A DNA stretch of 64,000 nt from Hysterangium stoloniferum (GCA_015178975.1 WHVD01000096.1:124001-188000); one strand, 5' to 3'; shown: positions 49,391 through 61,930, numbered from the stretch's first letter. Program-made: numbers and translations. The notes: generated by a model not told the origin, from the letters alone.

Positions 49391-51171
49391 ATGCCCTTGC
49401 AGGTGCTAATCCAATTTGCTCAAGCTCATGCAGATTTTCGGATCCCTGAGCTTCTCTCTGTTGCTTTCAATTATGGTTTTAAGGTTGATTTGCCACCAGA
49501 CGTCAATGTTAATCGTCCATTTATGACCGTGACACTACAAGAGGAAAAGCATGCATGTCTCATTGCTGAGCGATGTATTCTCGTCAAGTACGCTCATTTA
49601 TTTACGCGAGTAATGAGTGTTTCGTGACATCTGGGGCGACGCCACGGTAGATCTGTGCATGAATATTTTGCTTCTGGAGAGACATATTCTGCATTGCATG
49701 AAAGGAATTGTGTCCAAAATCACCTCTGGGAACCGTATAAACATACTTCATGGAAATTCGTTGTAACCGGATACAATCAAACTATTCCCAAAGCTCGACA
49801 ACGGACAGTTGTGGAGGGATTTTCATACATGGCTCTTGAAGGACGTATTGATCTAGAACGGCCAGAACTTCATCTATGTGTTTTTGAAGAGTGTGAGACA
49901 TTTTATTTTCAATATAAACAGACTTAAAAGTAAACCTGGTAATAGACAGCTCAAAAGGCAAATCATCGCTTAGACCAAGATATGAGGGTGACGGAAACTT
50001 TATACAAGTTTGGTTTGGGAGGTTGGTATGTCCACGTCTTTTCTGGCCATAAACGACCTTTGCCTTAACATTAATTAACAGATCAGTAAAGGCACTGCTC
50101 GCGCTCTTATTCAAAAATTCGATGTAAAAAAACGTGCTTACTACGGTAACACAAGTATGGATGCAGAAGTGTCTCTATTAATGGCAAATCAAGCATTGGT
50201 GAGGCTGGACAGCTAAGCTTTATCCCTTATGCTGATGAATGTCGAAGTCATCACCCGGAAAGATTATATATGACCCATTCGCTGGGACGGGGAGCATGCT
50301 CTATGTGACTTGCCTTCCTGACGTCGCCTCGGCTAATAATTACTGACTTTTAAAGTAGACAGCAGCGCATTTTGGAGCCTATGTTATCGGTTCAGATATT
50401 GATGGGCGACAGATGCGTGGCAAAGGTGATGGCAGTATGACTATACTCATATGTTCCGTTGAACTGATTGCTTTTTCAGAAAATTCGCCTGGTATACTTC
50501 GCTCGGCCACGCAATACGGGTTTGCAGAGCGAATACTGGATCTAGTTACCTTCGATGTAACAAGAAATCCTTGGCGTTGTGGCGGATTTTTTGATGCGAT
50601 CATTACAGACCCTCCGTATGGTGTCCGAGCGGGCGCAAAACGTCTTGGGAGGAAGCCAGGCGTCCCCTTGCGGGATTCCGTGACAGCAATGAAAGAGTGT
50701 GTATCGCTATTCTTCTAATTTTCTGCTAGTGACCATTAAAACGGGACACAGTCCACTATCATATGTACCGCCAACTCATCCATACGAATTGTCCACTCTG
50801 GCGGCAGATTTAGTACTCTTGTCAAGATATTTACTTAAACCTGGCGGACGTTTGGTGTTCTTCCTGCCTACGGTCACTGATGAATATGCGGAAGTAGATA
50901 TACCACAGCTAGAAGGCATGGCAGTTATTTCGAACTCATTGGAAAACTTTGGCGCGTGGGGACGAAGGGTGAGGTGTTGTTTTCATATATGCCATTATCA
51001 CCACTGATTGAGTATATACAGCTTATTACAATGGTGAAGTCTGAAAGTATTGATCGAGAACCGCCCGACTTGCGAGTACGCAGTGAAGACATTGATGACA
51101 AACATGTTCCTGCACATAAGGACTTTAGAGAGAAGTACTTCGCCGGATTCAGCAACAATGTACCTCTGTGA
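49391..51171 (+). CDS. TRM11: tRNA (guanine-10-N2)-methyltransferase catalytic subunit Trm11
   Basis: With Trm112 it forms m2G10 in tRNAs in the cytoplasm. Exon 1 is 49391-49587, exon 2 49651-49890, exon 3 49974-50025, with further short exons to 51171. An N-terminal THUMP-containing half ('LIQFAQAHADFRIPELLSVA', 'GRLISKGTARALIQKFDVKK') precedes the Rossmann methyltransferase domain. Its motif I is 'IIYDPFAGTGSMLY', followed by 'VIGSDIDGRQMRGK', and motif IV 'IITDPPYGVRAGAKRLG' (the N-methyltransferase DPPY). The C-terminal part has 'LLKPGGRLVFFLPT'. The donor after 'TAMKE' is less certain (GAGT|GTGTAT chosen to keep frame). All family landmarks are present. Confidence 0.93.
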
Positions 51172-51198
51172 TTCCTGTTACATATCTTTACCTCTTTC

Positions 51199-51387
51199 CT
51201 AGTGATGTTTTAGTTCTCTTTGTGTCTTTGCAACGAGATTGTCAAACAAAACGTAGGCAGTGAATGCGACAACTGCCGTGCCAAATCCAGGGAACAAGTT
51301 CCTGAACATTGCGCGATTTGAAAAAACAGGATGCCTGCGCCAGGCCTCCCGCTTGGCCCAAGGGTCACGGAATAATGGAAGCGGCAT
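51199..51387 (-). CDS. Complex I accessory subunit B12 (NDUFB3-like)
   Basis: A small accessory subunit of mitochondrial NADH:ubiquinone oxidoreductase, it is a single exon of 62 residues. It begins 'MPLPLFRDPWAKREAWRRHP', has the family segment 'FSNRAMFRNLFPGFGTAVVA', one membrane helix, and a short basic tail. The DPWA-REAWR-HP...NRFRN-PG-G pattern is distinctive. It shares a 240-bp divergent promoter, with a CACGTG at 51477-51482, with TOP1, and its stop is only 27 bp from the TRM11 stop. Confidence 0.88.
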   Translation of the reverse strand: MPLPLFRDPWAKREAWRRHPVFSNRAMFRNLFPGFGTAVVAFTAYVLFDNLVAKTQRELKHH

Positions 51388-51476
51388 TTTCTAGAGAATT
51401 AGTATTGCTTAGGAGATAGAAAAGAAGGGGTAAACCTACGGGATTGCGACGGGAAGGGACGAGGAGAGGTTAAGGT

Positions 51477-51482
51477 CACGTG
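51477..51482. promoter_or_regulatory. CACGTG box in the B12 / TOP1 divergent promoter
   Basis: The core lies 90 bp from the B12 start and about 145 bp from the TOP1 start; the flanks (T-CACGTG-C) are not fully palindromic. Confidence 0.35.
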
Positions 51483-51627
51483 CAATGTTTAGGGCAGGCT
51501 AAATTGCCTTGTACGTTGGCGTGGAAATCAGGCCCCTGACATCCTTCATCACTTCTCTCGCCCCCGTATAAAAGTAAGTGGCATCTCTTTCTATCTCCTT
51601 TTCCTCTTTCCTCTCTTCGCTATCCCC

Positions 51628-54600
51628 ATGTCTGACTCTGAGGACGAGCGACCTCTCCGCGCCTCTGTGGCATCCAATGCTCACGCGGCGATGAGTCTCG
51701 AGGAGGACGAGGAGGTACCTCTCGTGCGTTAATTTTTTATTTTCGCTTACTCCCACATTCACCTTTTCTTTCTACATCCATGTTATATTCTTTTTGCTAT
51801 ACCACAAACACTCTGAACACTCTAATGTCCCTACAATCCGCTTTTCTCTCATATCGAATATCCCCCTTATTATACCGACGATACCGACAATACCATCAGT
51901 CTCAGACGAAAAAGCGAACATCAGGCAACCTCAAGCGAAAAGCTGTCTTTTCTTCCGAATCAGAAGATGATGTACCGCTCGCAAGTCCTGCAAAGCAGTT
52001 AAAGAGTGCTGCGGTTCCCATGCCAGCCGCCTTAAAGGCTACTACCTCCACTACGGGATATGGCCACAAGTCAAATGGCCGTGTTAACGGGAGGAGAGTC
52101 CGAGACGATAGCGACTCGTCTGATGGTTCATATGGCGAAGAGTCACCCATAAAGGCGAAAGGAAAGGCGAAAGGAAAAGGAAAACCTGTCAAGAAGAAGG
52201 TTAAGAAAGAGGAGGACCAGGATAGTTCTATTAGTGACGATGACCTCCCTCTTTCGACATCCAAGTCCAAATCTTCTGTGACCAATGGCAAGGGCAAGGG
52301 CAAGGCTAAGCCGAAAGTCAAGGAGGAAAGGGACGAGGATGACATGGACGTCGATGACGAGTCTTCCTCGAAAAAGAAGAAAAAGAAAAAGAATTCTAAG
52401 ACAAAGGAAAAAGAAACGGACAAAGGCAAAGGCAAGGTTGCCGTGAAGAAGAAGAAAGATAGCGATAGTGAAGCTAAACCAAAGAAGAAGAAGAAGGACG
52501 GCGAGGAGGACGAGGAAGTTTTCCGCTGGTGGGATACTCCAGCGGACATTGAGGGCGATGGATCTGTCAAGTGGAAGACGCTGGTGCACAATGGCGTCCT
52601 TTTCCCTCCTCTGTATCAACCTCTGCCGACGGATGTTAAAATGAAGTACAATGGTATGTTCTGTAGTACAGCATCAGGATATTCGACTTAACCCTCACTG
52701 TAGGTAAACTGGTTGATTTGCCACCAGAATCAGAGGAAGTGGCTGGGTTTTACGGAGCCATGTTAAACACAGATCACGCAGAGAATGAGACCTTCAGAAA
52801 GAACTTCTTTAATGACTTCAAGTTAGTTCTTCGGGAATATCCACCGGTGAGGTCGTTCAGCTCTGCAATTGCATCCCCGACCGACTATGCCCTCTAGCGA
52901 GACGGCACTAAGATCACCCGTTTTGAGGATTGCGATTTTACGCCGATGTTAAATTACTATGAGGCCGAGAAAGCGAAACGCAAGGCGATGAACACTGCTG
53001 AAAAGAAAGCTGCCAAAGCTGAGAAGGACGCTCTCGAAGAGCCCTTCAAGGCTTGTCTGCTTGATGGCAGGAAGGAAAAGGTTGGAAATTTCAGGATCGA
53101 ACCTCCCGGCCTGTTCAGGGGACGTGGTGATCATCCTAAGAAAGGCGCGCTAAAGGTTTGTTGTCTGTTACTTAATGCATTATATATTTTTAACGAGACC
53201 AACAGTATCGTGTCAGTCCCGACGACATCACAATTAACATCGGGAAAGATGTGCCTATACCCATTCCGAATGTACCTGGTACTTGGAAAGCAGTCGTGCA
53301 CGACGATACTGTGACATGGCTTGCCAATTGGAAAGAAAACGTCAATGGCCAGTTCAAGTATGTATTCCTTGCCGCAGGCAGTTCCCTGAAGGGGCAGAGC
53401 GATATGCAAAAGTTTGAGAAGGCCCGTGAGCTCAAGGTGAATTGCTTTTATCCTTCACGATCTTTTTAATATTGTTGACCAACACCATTCAGTCCTACGT
53501 AGATGTGATTCGCAAAGATTATCAAAGGGACCTGAAGTCCAAGCTATCTGCCGAACGTCAGCGGGCCACGGCCATGTACTTTATCGACAAGTTAGCCCTT
53601 CGTGCTGGTAATGAAAAGGGGGAAGATGAGGCCGATACAGTAGGCTGCTGCTCTCTGCGTTGCGAACATGTGACTCTTCTCCCTCCCAACCGACTCGTTT
53701 TCGACTTTCTGGGGAAAGATTCTATTAGATATTTCAATACGGTCGAAGTAGATGATCAGGTTTTTAAGAATATTCGCATCTTCAAAGGTGATGGCAAGAC
53801 CGAGGAGGATTCATTGTTTGACCGAGTCACAGTACGTTGCTTTAATGTTATGATATGATGGCATAGTAAAGGATGCTTTTCTTACTCATTTATTGTTAGA
53901 CGGCGGGGCTCAATAAACATCTGGCGTCATACATGAAGGGTTTAACTGCTAAGGTCTTCCGTACTTACAATGCATCGACTACTTTCCAGGATCAGTTAGA
54001 CACGAACACGCCGGAAACACAAGTCCAGCAAGAGCTTCTAAATGCGTATAACAAGGCAAACCGCATGGTGGCTATCCTATGTAACCATCAAAGGGCAGTG
54101 CCGAAAGGCCACGCTGGGTCAATGGAGAAAATGAACGACAAGGTTCGTGTTTGGTGATATAGATGTGCTGTGCGTGAAGGAATTTTTTTCCTGATTTTGG
54201 TACAGCTTCGCGCGCTTAAATATCAACGAATGAAGCTGCGACATGAGCTTTTCTATCAAGACAAGAAGTTCAAACGAAAGGCGCCTTGGTCGGTTGCCGA
54301 AACGGATTTGGACGAGGATTGGATAGAGCGGTATGAAGAGGACTGGGAGAAGAAGGAGCTCGAGAAGGCGGAGAAGAAGTTTGCAAAGGAGAATGAAAAA
54401 CTAGAAGCGGACGGAAAGGAACCCCACCCGAAGAGTGTGTTGCAGGAACGACTCAAAGATGTCCGAGACGAGTACAAGAGACTTGTGAAACAGAGGGGTA
54501 AGGACGAAATTGAGCCGAAGAGAGCCCGTCCGGTGGAGAAGACTCAGGAGATGATTGAGAAACTAGACGAACGGATTAAAACGTTCAAACTACAGATGAC

Positions 54601-55002
54601 GGATCGCGAAGAAGGGAAGGAGGTGAGCTTGGGGACGAGGTATGTAATGCAAAATGAGGGTTTCGTGTTGTGATGATACTGATTATACGGTCTTCCTTGG
54701 ATTCTTTACACAGTAAAATTAATTACCTGGATCCTAGGTGTGTACAACGTTTATTCCTTCCTTGCCTAGTATGATACGTGCTGGGGTTGATGCTACTACG
54801 TATTTGTAGAATTACGGCCGCGTGGTGCAAGAAGCACAAAGTGCCGATCGAGAAGATCTTTTCAAAGACGCTGCTTACGAAATGTTAGTATTTTTTATTC
54901 CGTGGTTTATCCGGCGATATTATTTTATTGCATGATACGATACTGACGACGAACGTTCTAGTTCCTTGGGCGATGGAGGTAGACAGTGACTGGAAGTTCT
55001 GA
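51628..55002 (+). CDS. TOP1: DNA topoisomerase I (type IB)
   Basis: It relaxes supercoils ahead of replication and transcription in the nucleus. Eleven exons join in frame to 878 residues: 51628-51723, 51900-52653, 52704-52846, 52898-53155, 53206-53436, 53493-53831, 53900-54142, 54206-54639, 54714-54737, 54810-54883 and 54962-55002. The N-terminus is a Lys/Ser/Asp-rich nuclear region. The core starts at '[20 protein letters not shown]' and holds '[16 protein letters not shown]'-type and '[20 protein letters not shown]' elements. A charged linker precedes the C-terminal '[17 protein letters not shown]' with the catalytic tyrosine. That tyrosine is encoded on a 24-nt exon (54714-54737). The first intron (176 nt) is unusually long for this window. 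Confidence 0.96.
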
Positions 55003-56268
55003 GGAGCTGCGGAGGGCAATTATGAACAAGATTTTAATGAACATCCTTGACTCGGGTTGTCGAGGTGGTGTGTATCGCATTTGCACTTACTTATCCCTCG
55101 TCTGCGGTAGACTTCTTGCATTGGTACCTGTTTGTTTGTTTAGCTAAGCGAGTTGTGATATTTTCTTTCTTTGTGAGGCGAGCGAGTGTGAATTTTCCGC
55201 GGAAGAAGGACGGGAAGCACTCTTAGGCTATGTGGGCTGGGTCAGATTCCGTGTAACACAGGAAGGATACGGTGTGCCTGTCCTGACGCGAAGGCGGGCC
55301 GAGCCTGTGAGGGACAGGTCGAGCTCGTCTTGGGAACTTGAGATATATAATAAGCTTTAATAAGATTAATAACAGGACTAATGATGTGGTTACTGGCATG
55401 GCTACAGACGTCGCACTGGCACACTGGAAGTCACAACGACATGTCCACGGCTCACATCGAGCAGCTGTAACAAGATAGGACGTACCCGCACCTGTGGTGT
55501 GATGGCATGCTTACCAAGCGGCCGAACTTAATCAGACGTTAGCGACGGATGTAAGGACATAAGTGCCGTGAATAATGGTGTGGCTACTAACTGGTTAGCA
55601 TATGTTGTATTTCATGGATCTCTTAATGGGATTTGTATTCGAGGTGATACTCCGCTGAGCGCGTATATATATGCATGGGGAGCGTGACCGAGAGTGAATC
55701 GAGGCATTATAGCGTCAGGAACCTGCTGAGTGGATATTTAATGATTAATAAATAGATATTCTGTTTTCGATATACGCCTCTGATATCCCATATCGCTGCC
55801 CTTAGTCGCCACATCGGCAGCAGATGCGACTATGCCTGATACGGATACGCCGGGCTTCCATCAGACCAGAGAGATTAGCTTTCCTGGGAATAGACCAGAG
55901 TTAGCGACGCGAATTATGTTTTCAATTTGATCTGTCCTGGTTAGACTTGCATTTAGGCTCCGTTTTTCCCGTTAGCGAGGGCCGTGGAATGTCGCCAAAG
56001 GACGGGGGGACAGACTCGCTATCGGCGACAGTGACTAGACTACCCTCGGCATGCCTGTATAAAATAACTTATAACTCACTTATAACTCCCTCCGGCGCTC
56101 CCCTTATCCCTTTGACAATCGCGTCCCCAAGAGAAGCTGTCATTTAAACCCTACGCTTTCCCCTTTTCGGTCATCCCACGCACTATATATCAACCCCGCA
56201 CTCACGTCTACCCCCTCACCCTCACCCCTTCCTTCCCATCCCTCCCCTCCCTTCCCCTCAGCCCAGTC
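55003..56268. other. 1.27-kb gene-free stretch
   Basis: No exon chain, tRNA or clear repeat seen. The right end is C/T-rich and serves as the promoter and leader of the acyl-CoA synthetase gene. Confidence 0.45.
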
Positions 56269-58386
56269 ATGCTCCACAAGTCTGAATATTCCATCCCTAT
56301 CCCCAACACCGACCTTCTCTCATGGCTTTTTGGTCAGCTCATATCCCCGTTCCCCTCCCTCCCCCGTACTCACAACGCCCCCCTTTCCAGACAAGCCAAG
56401 CTATGATCTCAACCAGCCAGTCTTCATTGACGCGACCAATCCTTCCCAGTTCGTCACCGGCCACCAGCTACGCACTCTAGCAAAACGTTTGGCAAAAGGC
56501 CTCCGTGAACGCGCTAGCGTCGAGACCCGCGACGTCGTCTTCATCTGCTCATCCAATACCGTATGTCGTCACGTCCCATCACATCACCCACTTTGTCGTA
56601 TCTCACTGCGCCTTTTCCCAGATCTATTACCCTGCATTTTACCTTGGCGTTGTATGCGCGGGAGCAACCTTTACTGGCGCCAATCCCGCATACGGAGAGT
56701 TCGGTACGTGCGCTCTTGCAGGGTCCGCCATCAACAATCCTTGTTAACCTTAACCTTTCCGACGCAGAGCTTATGCACCAGCTGTCCAACTCCGGTGCCA
56801 AAGTCGCCTTTGCCTCCAAAGAGTGCTTTCCGCTTGTCCAAAAATGCGCCCTCAAAGCCGGCATTCCACCGCAGCACATATTCCTGTTCGAAAATGATTC
56901 CGTCCCTGGCTTTACTACATACGCGGATCTCTTGAAATACGGTGAACATGAATGGACACGCCTGTCTACTCTCGATCAGGTATCCAATGCGTGCGTAAAC
57001 ATTTAATCAAGATCTCCCACGTGACCCTTTAATTAATCCCGGCTGTAGGATCGTGACGTTCAACTACAGCAGTGGCACCACTGGCCTTCCTAAAGGATGT
57101 ATGATCTCTCACAGGAATACTGTCGCTCATACAGAGCAGATGCTTGCCATACGTGACATCGGGAACAAGCGCATCAAGGCGAATGGTGGTCAAGTTTGGC
57201 CAGAGTCTTTCATTTGTTTCCTTCCTTTTTACCATGGCTGTCAGTCTTCTTTCCTCTTTCCCCGCCTTCTCTCATTAATCCCTTTTCAGTCGGACAGCAG
57301 CACCATCTCATCCGACAAGCCAAGACCGGTGACAGATGTTATGTCTTGCCAAAGTTTGACTTTGAGCAGTATCTCTCCACAATTCAGAAATTTGGCGTGT
57401 CATCTCTGTCGTTTGTCCCTCCGATTGCCGTTCTCCTCGCCAAATCACCGGTCGTGAAGAACTATGACCTTTCGTCGGTCAAGTATGTGCTTGCTGGCGG
57501 TGCGCCTCTCGGAGACAAGGTAGCAGCCGAAGCCGAACGTGCCATCAATCCCTCGGGCTCAGTAAAAATTCGTCAGGCGTGGGGTAGGTCTTCTTGCTTG
57601 GCTTTCACGCCGAAACGCGCTTACTTACGCGTCATCATCAGGACAAAGTGAAGCCACCATGGCTGCCACCTGGTGGACATGGGACGACCCTTGTACTACT
57701 GGCGTAGGCAAGCTCTGCCCCAATGTCGAAGCCAAAGTCGTCAAGAGTGACGGGCGTGAAGTTGGCTTTGGTGAACGCGGCGAATTCTGGGTGCGTGGGC
57801 CGAATGTCTTCAGTGGCTACTGGCGCAACCCGACGGCCACCGCAAAAACCATTACCCACGATGGCTGGTTACGCACGGGAGATGTGGGCTACATCGAGCC
57901 AAACGGGGTGTTCTATATGGTAGACCGCGAAAAGGTGCATATTATCTAAAAATATCTCTTGAACAATGGTCCTGACCCTTGTGATATAGGAACTTATTAA
58001 AGTAAATGGCTTCCAAGTTGCCCCTGCGGAGCTAGAGGACCTCCTCCTCAAATGTGAAGACGTCGCTGACGCTGCCGTTATCGGAATCACAGTGTATGTG
58101 CCGCAGCCTCCTTTCACCTTGTCAACGTCACTCATCACGTAATAATCTCAGTGACAACAAGGAATACCCCCGCGCATACATTGTGCCTTGCCGTGCGGGT
58201 GTAAAAGATACCGACATCAAACAGTTTGTCGCATCACGGTTAGCCCCATACAAGCGCCTCACTGGTGGCGTCGTCTTCTGCGAATCGATACCGAAGAGTG
58301 CATCTGGGAAGATTCTACGGCGTGAGCTTCGGGACCGCGCCAAGGAAGAATTCCGCGAATTCACTTCGGAACGCGCACGACTATGA
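56269..58386 (+). CDS. 4-coumarate-CoA-ligase-like acyl-CoA synthetase (ANL superfamily), PTS1-like end
   Basis: It activates a carboxylic acid with ATP and CoA. Nine exons join in frame to 551 residues: 56269-56332, 56391-56560, 56622-56703, 56768-56990, 57049-57239, 57290-57583, 57642-57934, 57990-58093 and 58152-58386. Motifs are the P-loop 'YSSGTTGLPKGCMISH', 'CFLPFYHGFGQ', the acyl site 'VLAGGAPLGDKV', 'QAWGQSEATMAAT', 'GWLRTGDVGYIEPNGVF', 'ELIKVNGFQVAPAELE', and the acetylation/catalytic lysine in 'IPKSASGKILRRELR'. The C-terminus Ala-Arg-Leu fits the peroxisomal PTS1 consensus. Substrate cannot be read; fungal members act on phenylpropanoid, fatty or other aromatic acids. Confidence 0.92.
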
Positions 58387-59635
58387 TCTGTTTTCCCCTC
58401 CTTTTTTGATTGTTTCGTGTTTGTGATCATCTTTAAGTTATCTTGGATTGTTCTGTCTGGTCTTGTTGTGGATCTATCAAGTATACATGCTCTTGCTTCT
58501 GGGGTGTTTGCTTCTGCATACATTACATGTTGTTTTATTATACATCGTAGTTATGTACTCAATACTGTCACATATCATGTAGCATTTAGTGATTTATTAC
58601 TTTGCTTATCCTTAATATGATAGCACGGTTGTTTTTGGATATTATCGACTCGTGACCGCGTGACCAGTTGACGGTTTGGGATGTGACAAGCCACATTATA
58701 ATGAACAGCGTATATGTATATGCGTCTGTCGGATGCGAGATCTATCAGACATCATGCAGGCCTTCTGTCCTCACGTATCATAATGACGACCATCTTCCAA
58801 GGTCCAGGCATTCGAATGACCCACGATAACGTTACAGATCAGCCCTCTGATCGCATAAATACGAATAAAGTGTTCTATTTCGAGTACTTAACTCTATTGC
58901 AAGGTTCTAAAGGCTACCTTGTATAGCGTATAAATATCATATACGAAGCCTGGCTTACTTAGACGTCAAACCATACAATACAAACAGCGCGATATTCCCA
59001 ACAATGTCCGAGTCGACAGGACAGGGCTGGGTCGGACGCCGGGGGCATCGGTGTGGCTTGCGTATGCATAGTCGTATATTACGTAATTTCATAATCGAAG
59101 GAAGGTGGGCCTTCGTGAATACGCTGCCCGCAGCTTCGTTCCATACGATACCCGGTGCGTGCGGGGGGAGGGAGGTGCCTATTCAAAATCTGCCATGCTG
59201 AATGCCCTGTGTGTGTGTGCGTGCGGGTGACTTGGAGGTCAGAGCGGGGTCGCGCTTCGCGATGTGAATGCCCTCTTTCTCCGAATCACCGAGTCGTTTT
59301 CGTCCTGTCTTCTCAGTTCAGTCCTCGAATGAAAGCGTCTTTTCAGAATCGGATCGTGGGGGCGCCTCGTTGCTTATCAAACACGGGCGTGCCAGGGAAT
59401 GGACACTGGACTCCCAGCAGTGTATCTCGGACCGCGCGAGGACTGTATACAACATTACAATTGCACAGTCAGCTTCTGTATACGATCGCGAAACATATAA
59501 AATAACGTGAATAGCTTGCAAATACGCAATGATATAATGCTAGAACAAATTTGAATTTTAATAAACACATGCGAGTCCTCAATTGACTCCCCCCCTCTCC
59601 CCCTCCCTCGGCCCTCGGTACACACATCCCCATGA
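58387..59635. other. 1.25-kb gene-free stretch
   Basis: No exon chain can be built. AT-rich after the upstream stop, then a GC-richer section (59000-59450) whose open frames lack any recognisable domain. Confidence 0.45.
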
Positions 59636-60900
59636 TCACCGGAAAGTCCGCTCGTGCTGGCCAGAGCTGCCCTGTAGCGGGGCCGTCGAAGACGTGCGTG
59701 AGAACGCTGACGCGGAAGCGGGCTGCTCGTCAGACGAGGGGCCCAATTCAAACGCCGAAGGTGGGTACGTCAGTCCAACGGAGCTCGCGAGCGGGCTGGA
59801 CATGCGCATGGAGTTCGTCACGGCTGGGGAGTCTGGGAGCAGGAAGGACTCGTAGTTCGCGCTTGCGACCTCGGCGGGCTGCTGCGAGTAGGGGTGTGGC
59901 AGGCGGGAGACGACGAGGGGAGGCAGCGCCACCGCCGCGGGAGGCGACAGCAAGCCTGCGGGAGTTGGAGCTGTGGGTGCGGGTGCGGGTGCGGGTGCGG
60001 GCTCCGCGGGGGAGCAGGGGAAACAGGGGGAGCGGAGGGGTTGGTGGGCGGCAGTGACTCTCGACGGGCATACGACAACGCATATGGGTGGTTGGGTATA
60101 TACGTGTGAACCGGTGTCTGAGGTCTTCCGGGGCGGGGGAAAGGAGGGTCTGGAGGCGGCGGCACTGGGGGCTTCTGAAGGGAGAGCGGGTGCGCGTGTG
60201 AGTACCTTGCGAACTGTCCAATGCGTGCTAAGACCTACTCGTGCTGGGGGTTTTTCTGGCTTGTTGTTGGACGTATCATTCGTCGTCTCCCCGAGCGGCA
60301 AGTCTCCTCCAGTGGGTTGGCGGTACGTATAATACCGCGCAGCGAAGAATATAGCCAGCACAAGGGCAATGCCTCCTATAGCTCCGAAGACGGTGGATAG
60401 GATGACAGTTCTGCAAACCATTGACCTAGGTGTGAGTGGCAAAGCTAAAATTTGGACGAATTGTTGAATCACTTTTGATCGTGACCGCTCATTCCTCGGG
60501 GGGTCAGTTGAACAGTGTTGGTTGTTGAGCCATCACCTCTGGGAAACAGCACATTCACACTATGTCGAAACGCGGGAGAAGCAGCATGAGATTATCTTGC
60601 CAACGATCAACAAGGCGAGTGCATACGCACCAGGGTTCCGCTGTTATGTAGGCCTTTTCATGCACGGCCTGTTCTCTGCAGCTAAAAAGCCTCACTGAAG
60701 AGACTAGCGACATACCAGGACCAGGGCAGCTTGGTGGTTATGAGAGAGACCCCACTGCTTGTGATCGATGCAATGACCACAGGCGTCACACGCCTGCCAC
60801 CAGAAAGAAGCTCCCCACGACGAAGTAAGATAGATAGGCAGTCACTTCTGTGCAGTTAATATGGAACGCACTGCCATGCGGCACGTAGGGTCCGGATCAC
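59636..60900 (-). CDS. Single-pass membrane protein with proline-rich cytoplasmic tail (5' exons uncertain)
   Basis: I do not recognise the function. The last exon (59636-60410) encodes one membrane helix ('TVILSTVFGAIGGIALVLAI'), a basic stop-transfer stretch, then about 230 residues rich in Pro/Ala/Ser. Its preceding intron (GTGATTCAAC...TTTGCAG, 62 nt) connects in phase to an exon reading 'VNVLFPRGDGSTTNTVQLTP'. Further upstream is a Thr/Ser/Val-rich frame with 'TPVVIASITSSGVSLITT', both typical of the extracellular part of fungal Mid2-like surface sensors. I could not close the most 5' junctions, so the start and signal peptide are not defined. Role as a wall sensor is inference. Confidence 0.55.
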
Positions 60901-61930
60901 ACCCTACATACTGCTATTTATCACGTGGCTGCGACACGTCCCATCTCATATAGAGCGGATACACACTGGATTCCAACAGGAAGGAAATGGTGTATAACAC
61001 TAGACAACCAGGGAAACAACGGATGCCTAAATAAATGGCATAAATACGGCGAAAGGGATGGATGGATGTGAGCCTATAGATCAACAAAAGCGAACTGGAA
61101 AAAGTGATGGTGGACAGTGGCCGTGTAGCCTCGTATCCTGATTGGACTTTGGGTAGGGAAGAGAAGTCCTTGAAATGGGAATTTGCCAGGGAGACTCTAC
61201 ATATTTGATCAACGAGGAAAGGGTGGAGTGATGATGAGGAGAAGCGGACAAGTAATGCGCGCGACCATCAAACATGGTCCATGTGTACCGTAAACACGTT
61301 GCTAGTACATTCTGGTAGATGATCTTGAGGCTAATACGGATGCCCGAAGGAGGTGAAGAAACGATCAAGCACGACATTTTAAATTTTTATAATTATCCGA
61401 TGACATCTTCCATCCAAATTTGTGAAAGGCAGCAGCTAGAAGCCGATCTGCGAAGTCATGCGACCGACATGGAATACTACCGAGTGCTGGCCACTGAGTG
61501 ATCTGCAGAGATGGACTGATCGATATGGCATTTGTGTCTACAGACACAGAAAGCGACATGCGCGAGAAATTTTTAAAAGCGCATATTACTGGCCACGTTG
61601 CTGCGGTCATGATATAGGTACTTGGACTAAGATTAACTTTGTCTCATTATGGATACTGCATAACCTCCCATAGCGAACTCGACAGGGATTCAGGAATATT
61701 CATGTAAGTTAACGTTCGCTCTCGGCATCATTAATGTTCAAACGTTCAAGCTCAAGGAGACTCCGTATTCGATATCATTAGCAAGACGGAGAAGGACTTA
61801 TAAACAAGATTGCTCAGCAATGGCAGGCCGCACTTGCTTACTTTCCATATTACAAAGCGACAGATTGCGCAAGACCTCCCTCTTTTCTTTAAAACCTTGA
61901 GCCGGTCCCCTCATCTGACGCCATCCTGCG
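60901..61930. other. 1-kb gap upstream of GSH1
   Basis: No supported gene. A 60-codon frame at 61319-61501 has no domain features. This region should contain the GSH1 promoter and leader. Confidence 0.4.

Noticed and set aside
51902..52619. Long minus-strand frames rich in Ser/Leu/Phe opposite TOP1
   Set aside because: They are antisense of the Lys/Glu/Ser-rich N-terminal region of TOP1 and have no independent features.
57231..57289. Possible sixth GC-AG intron in the acyl-CoA synthetase (CATG|GCTGTC)
   Set aside because: A GT donor four bases later (GGCT|GTCAGT) keeps frame and gives the better HGFGQ motif.
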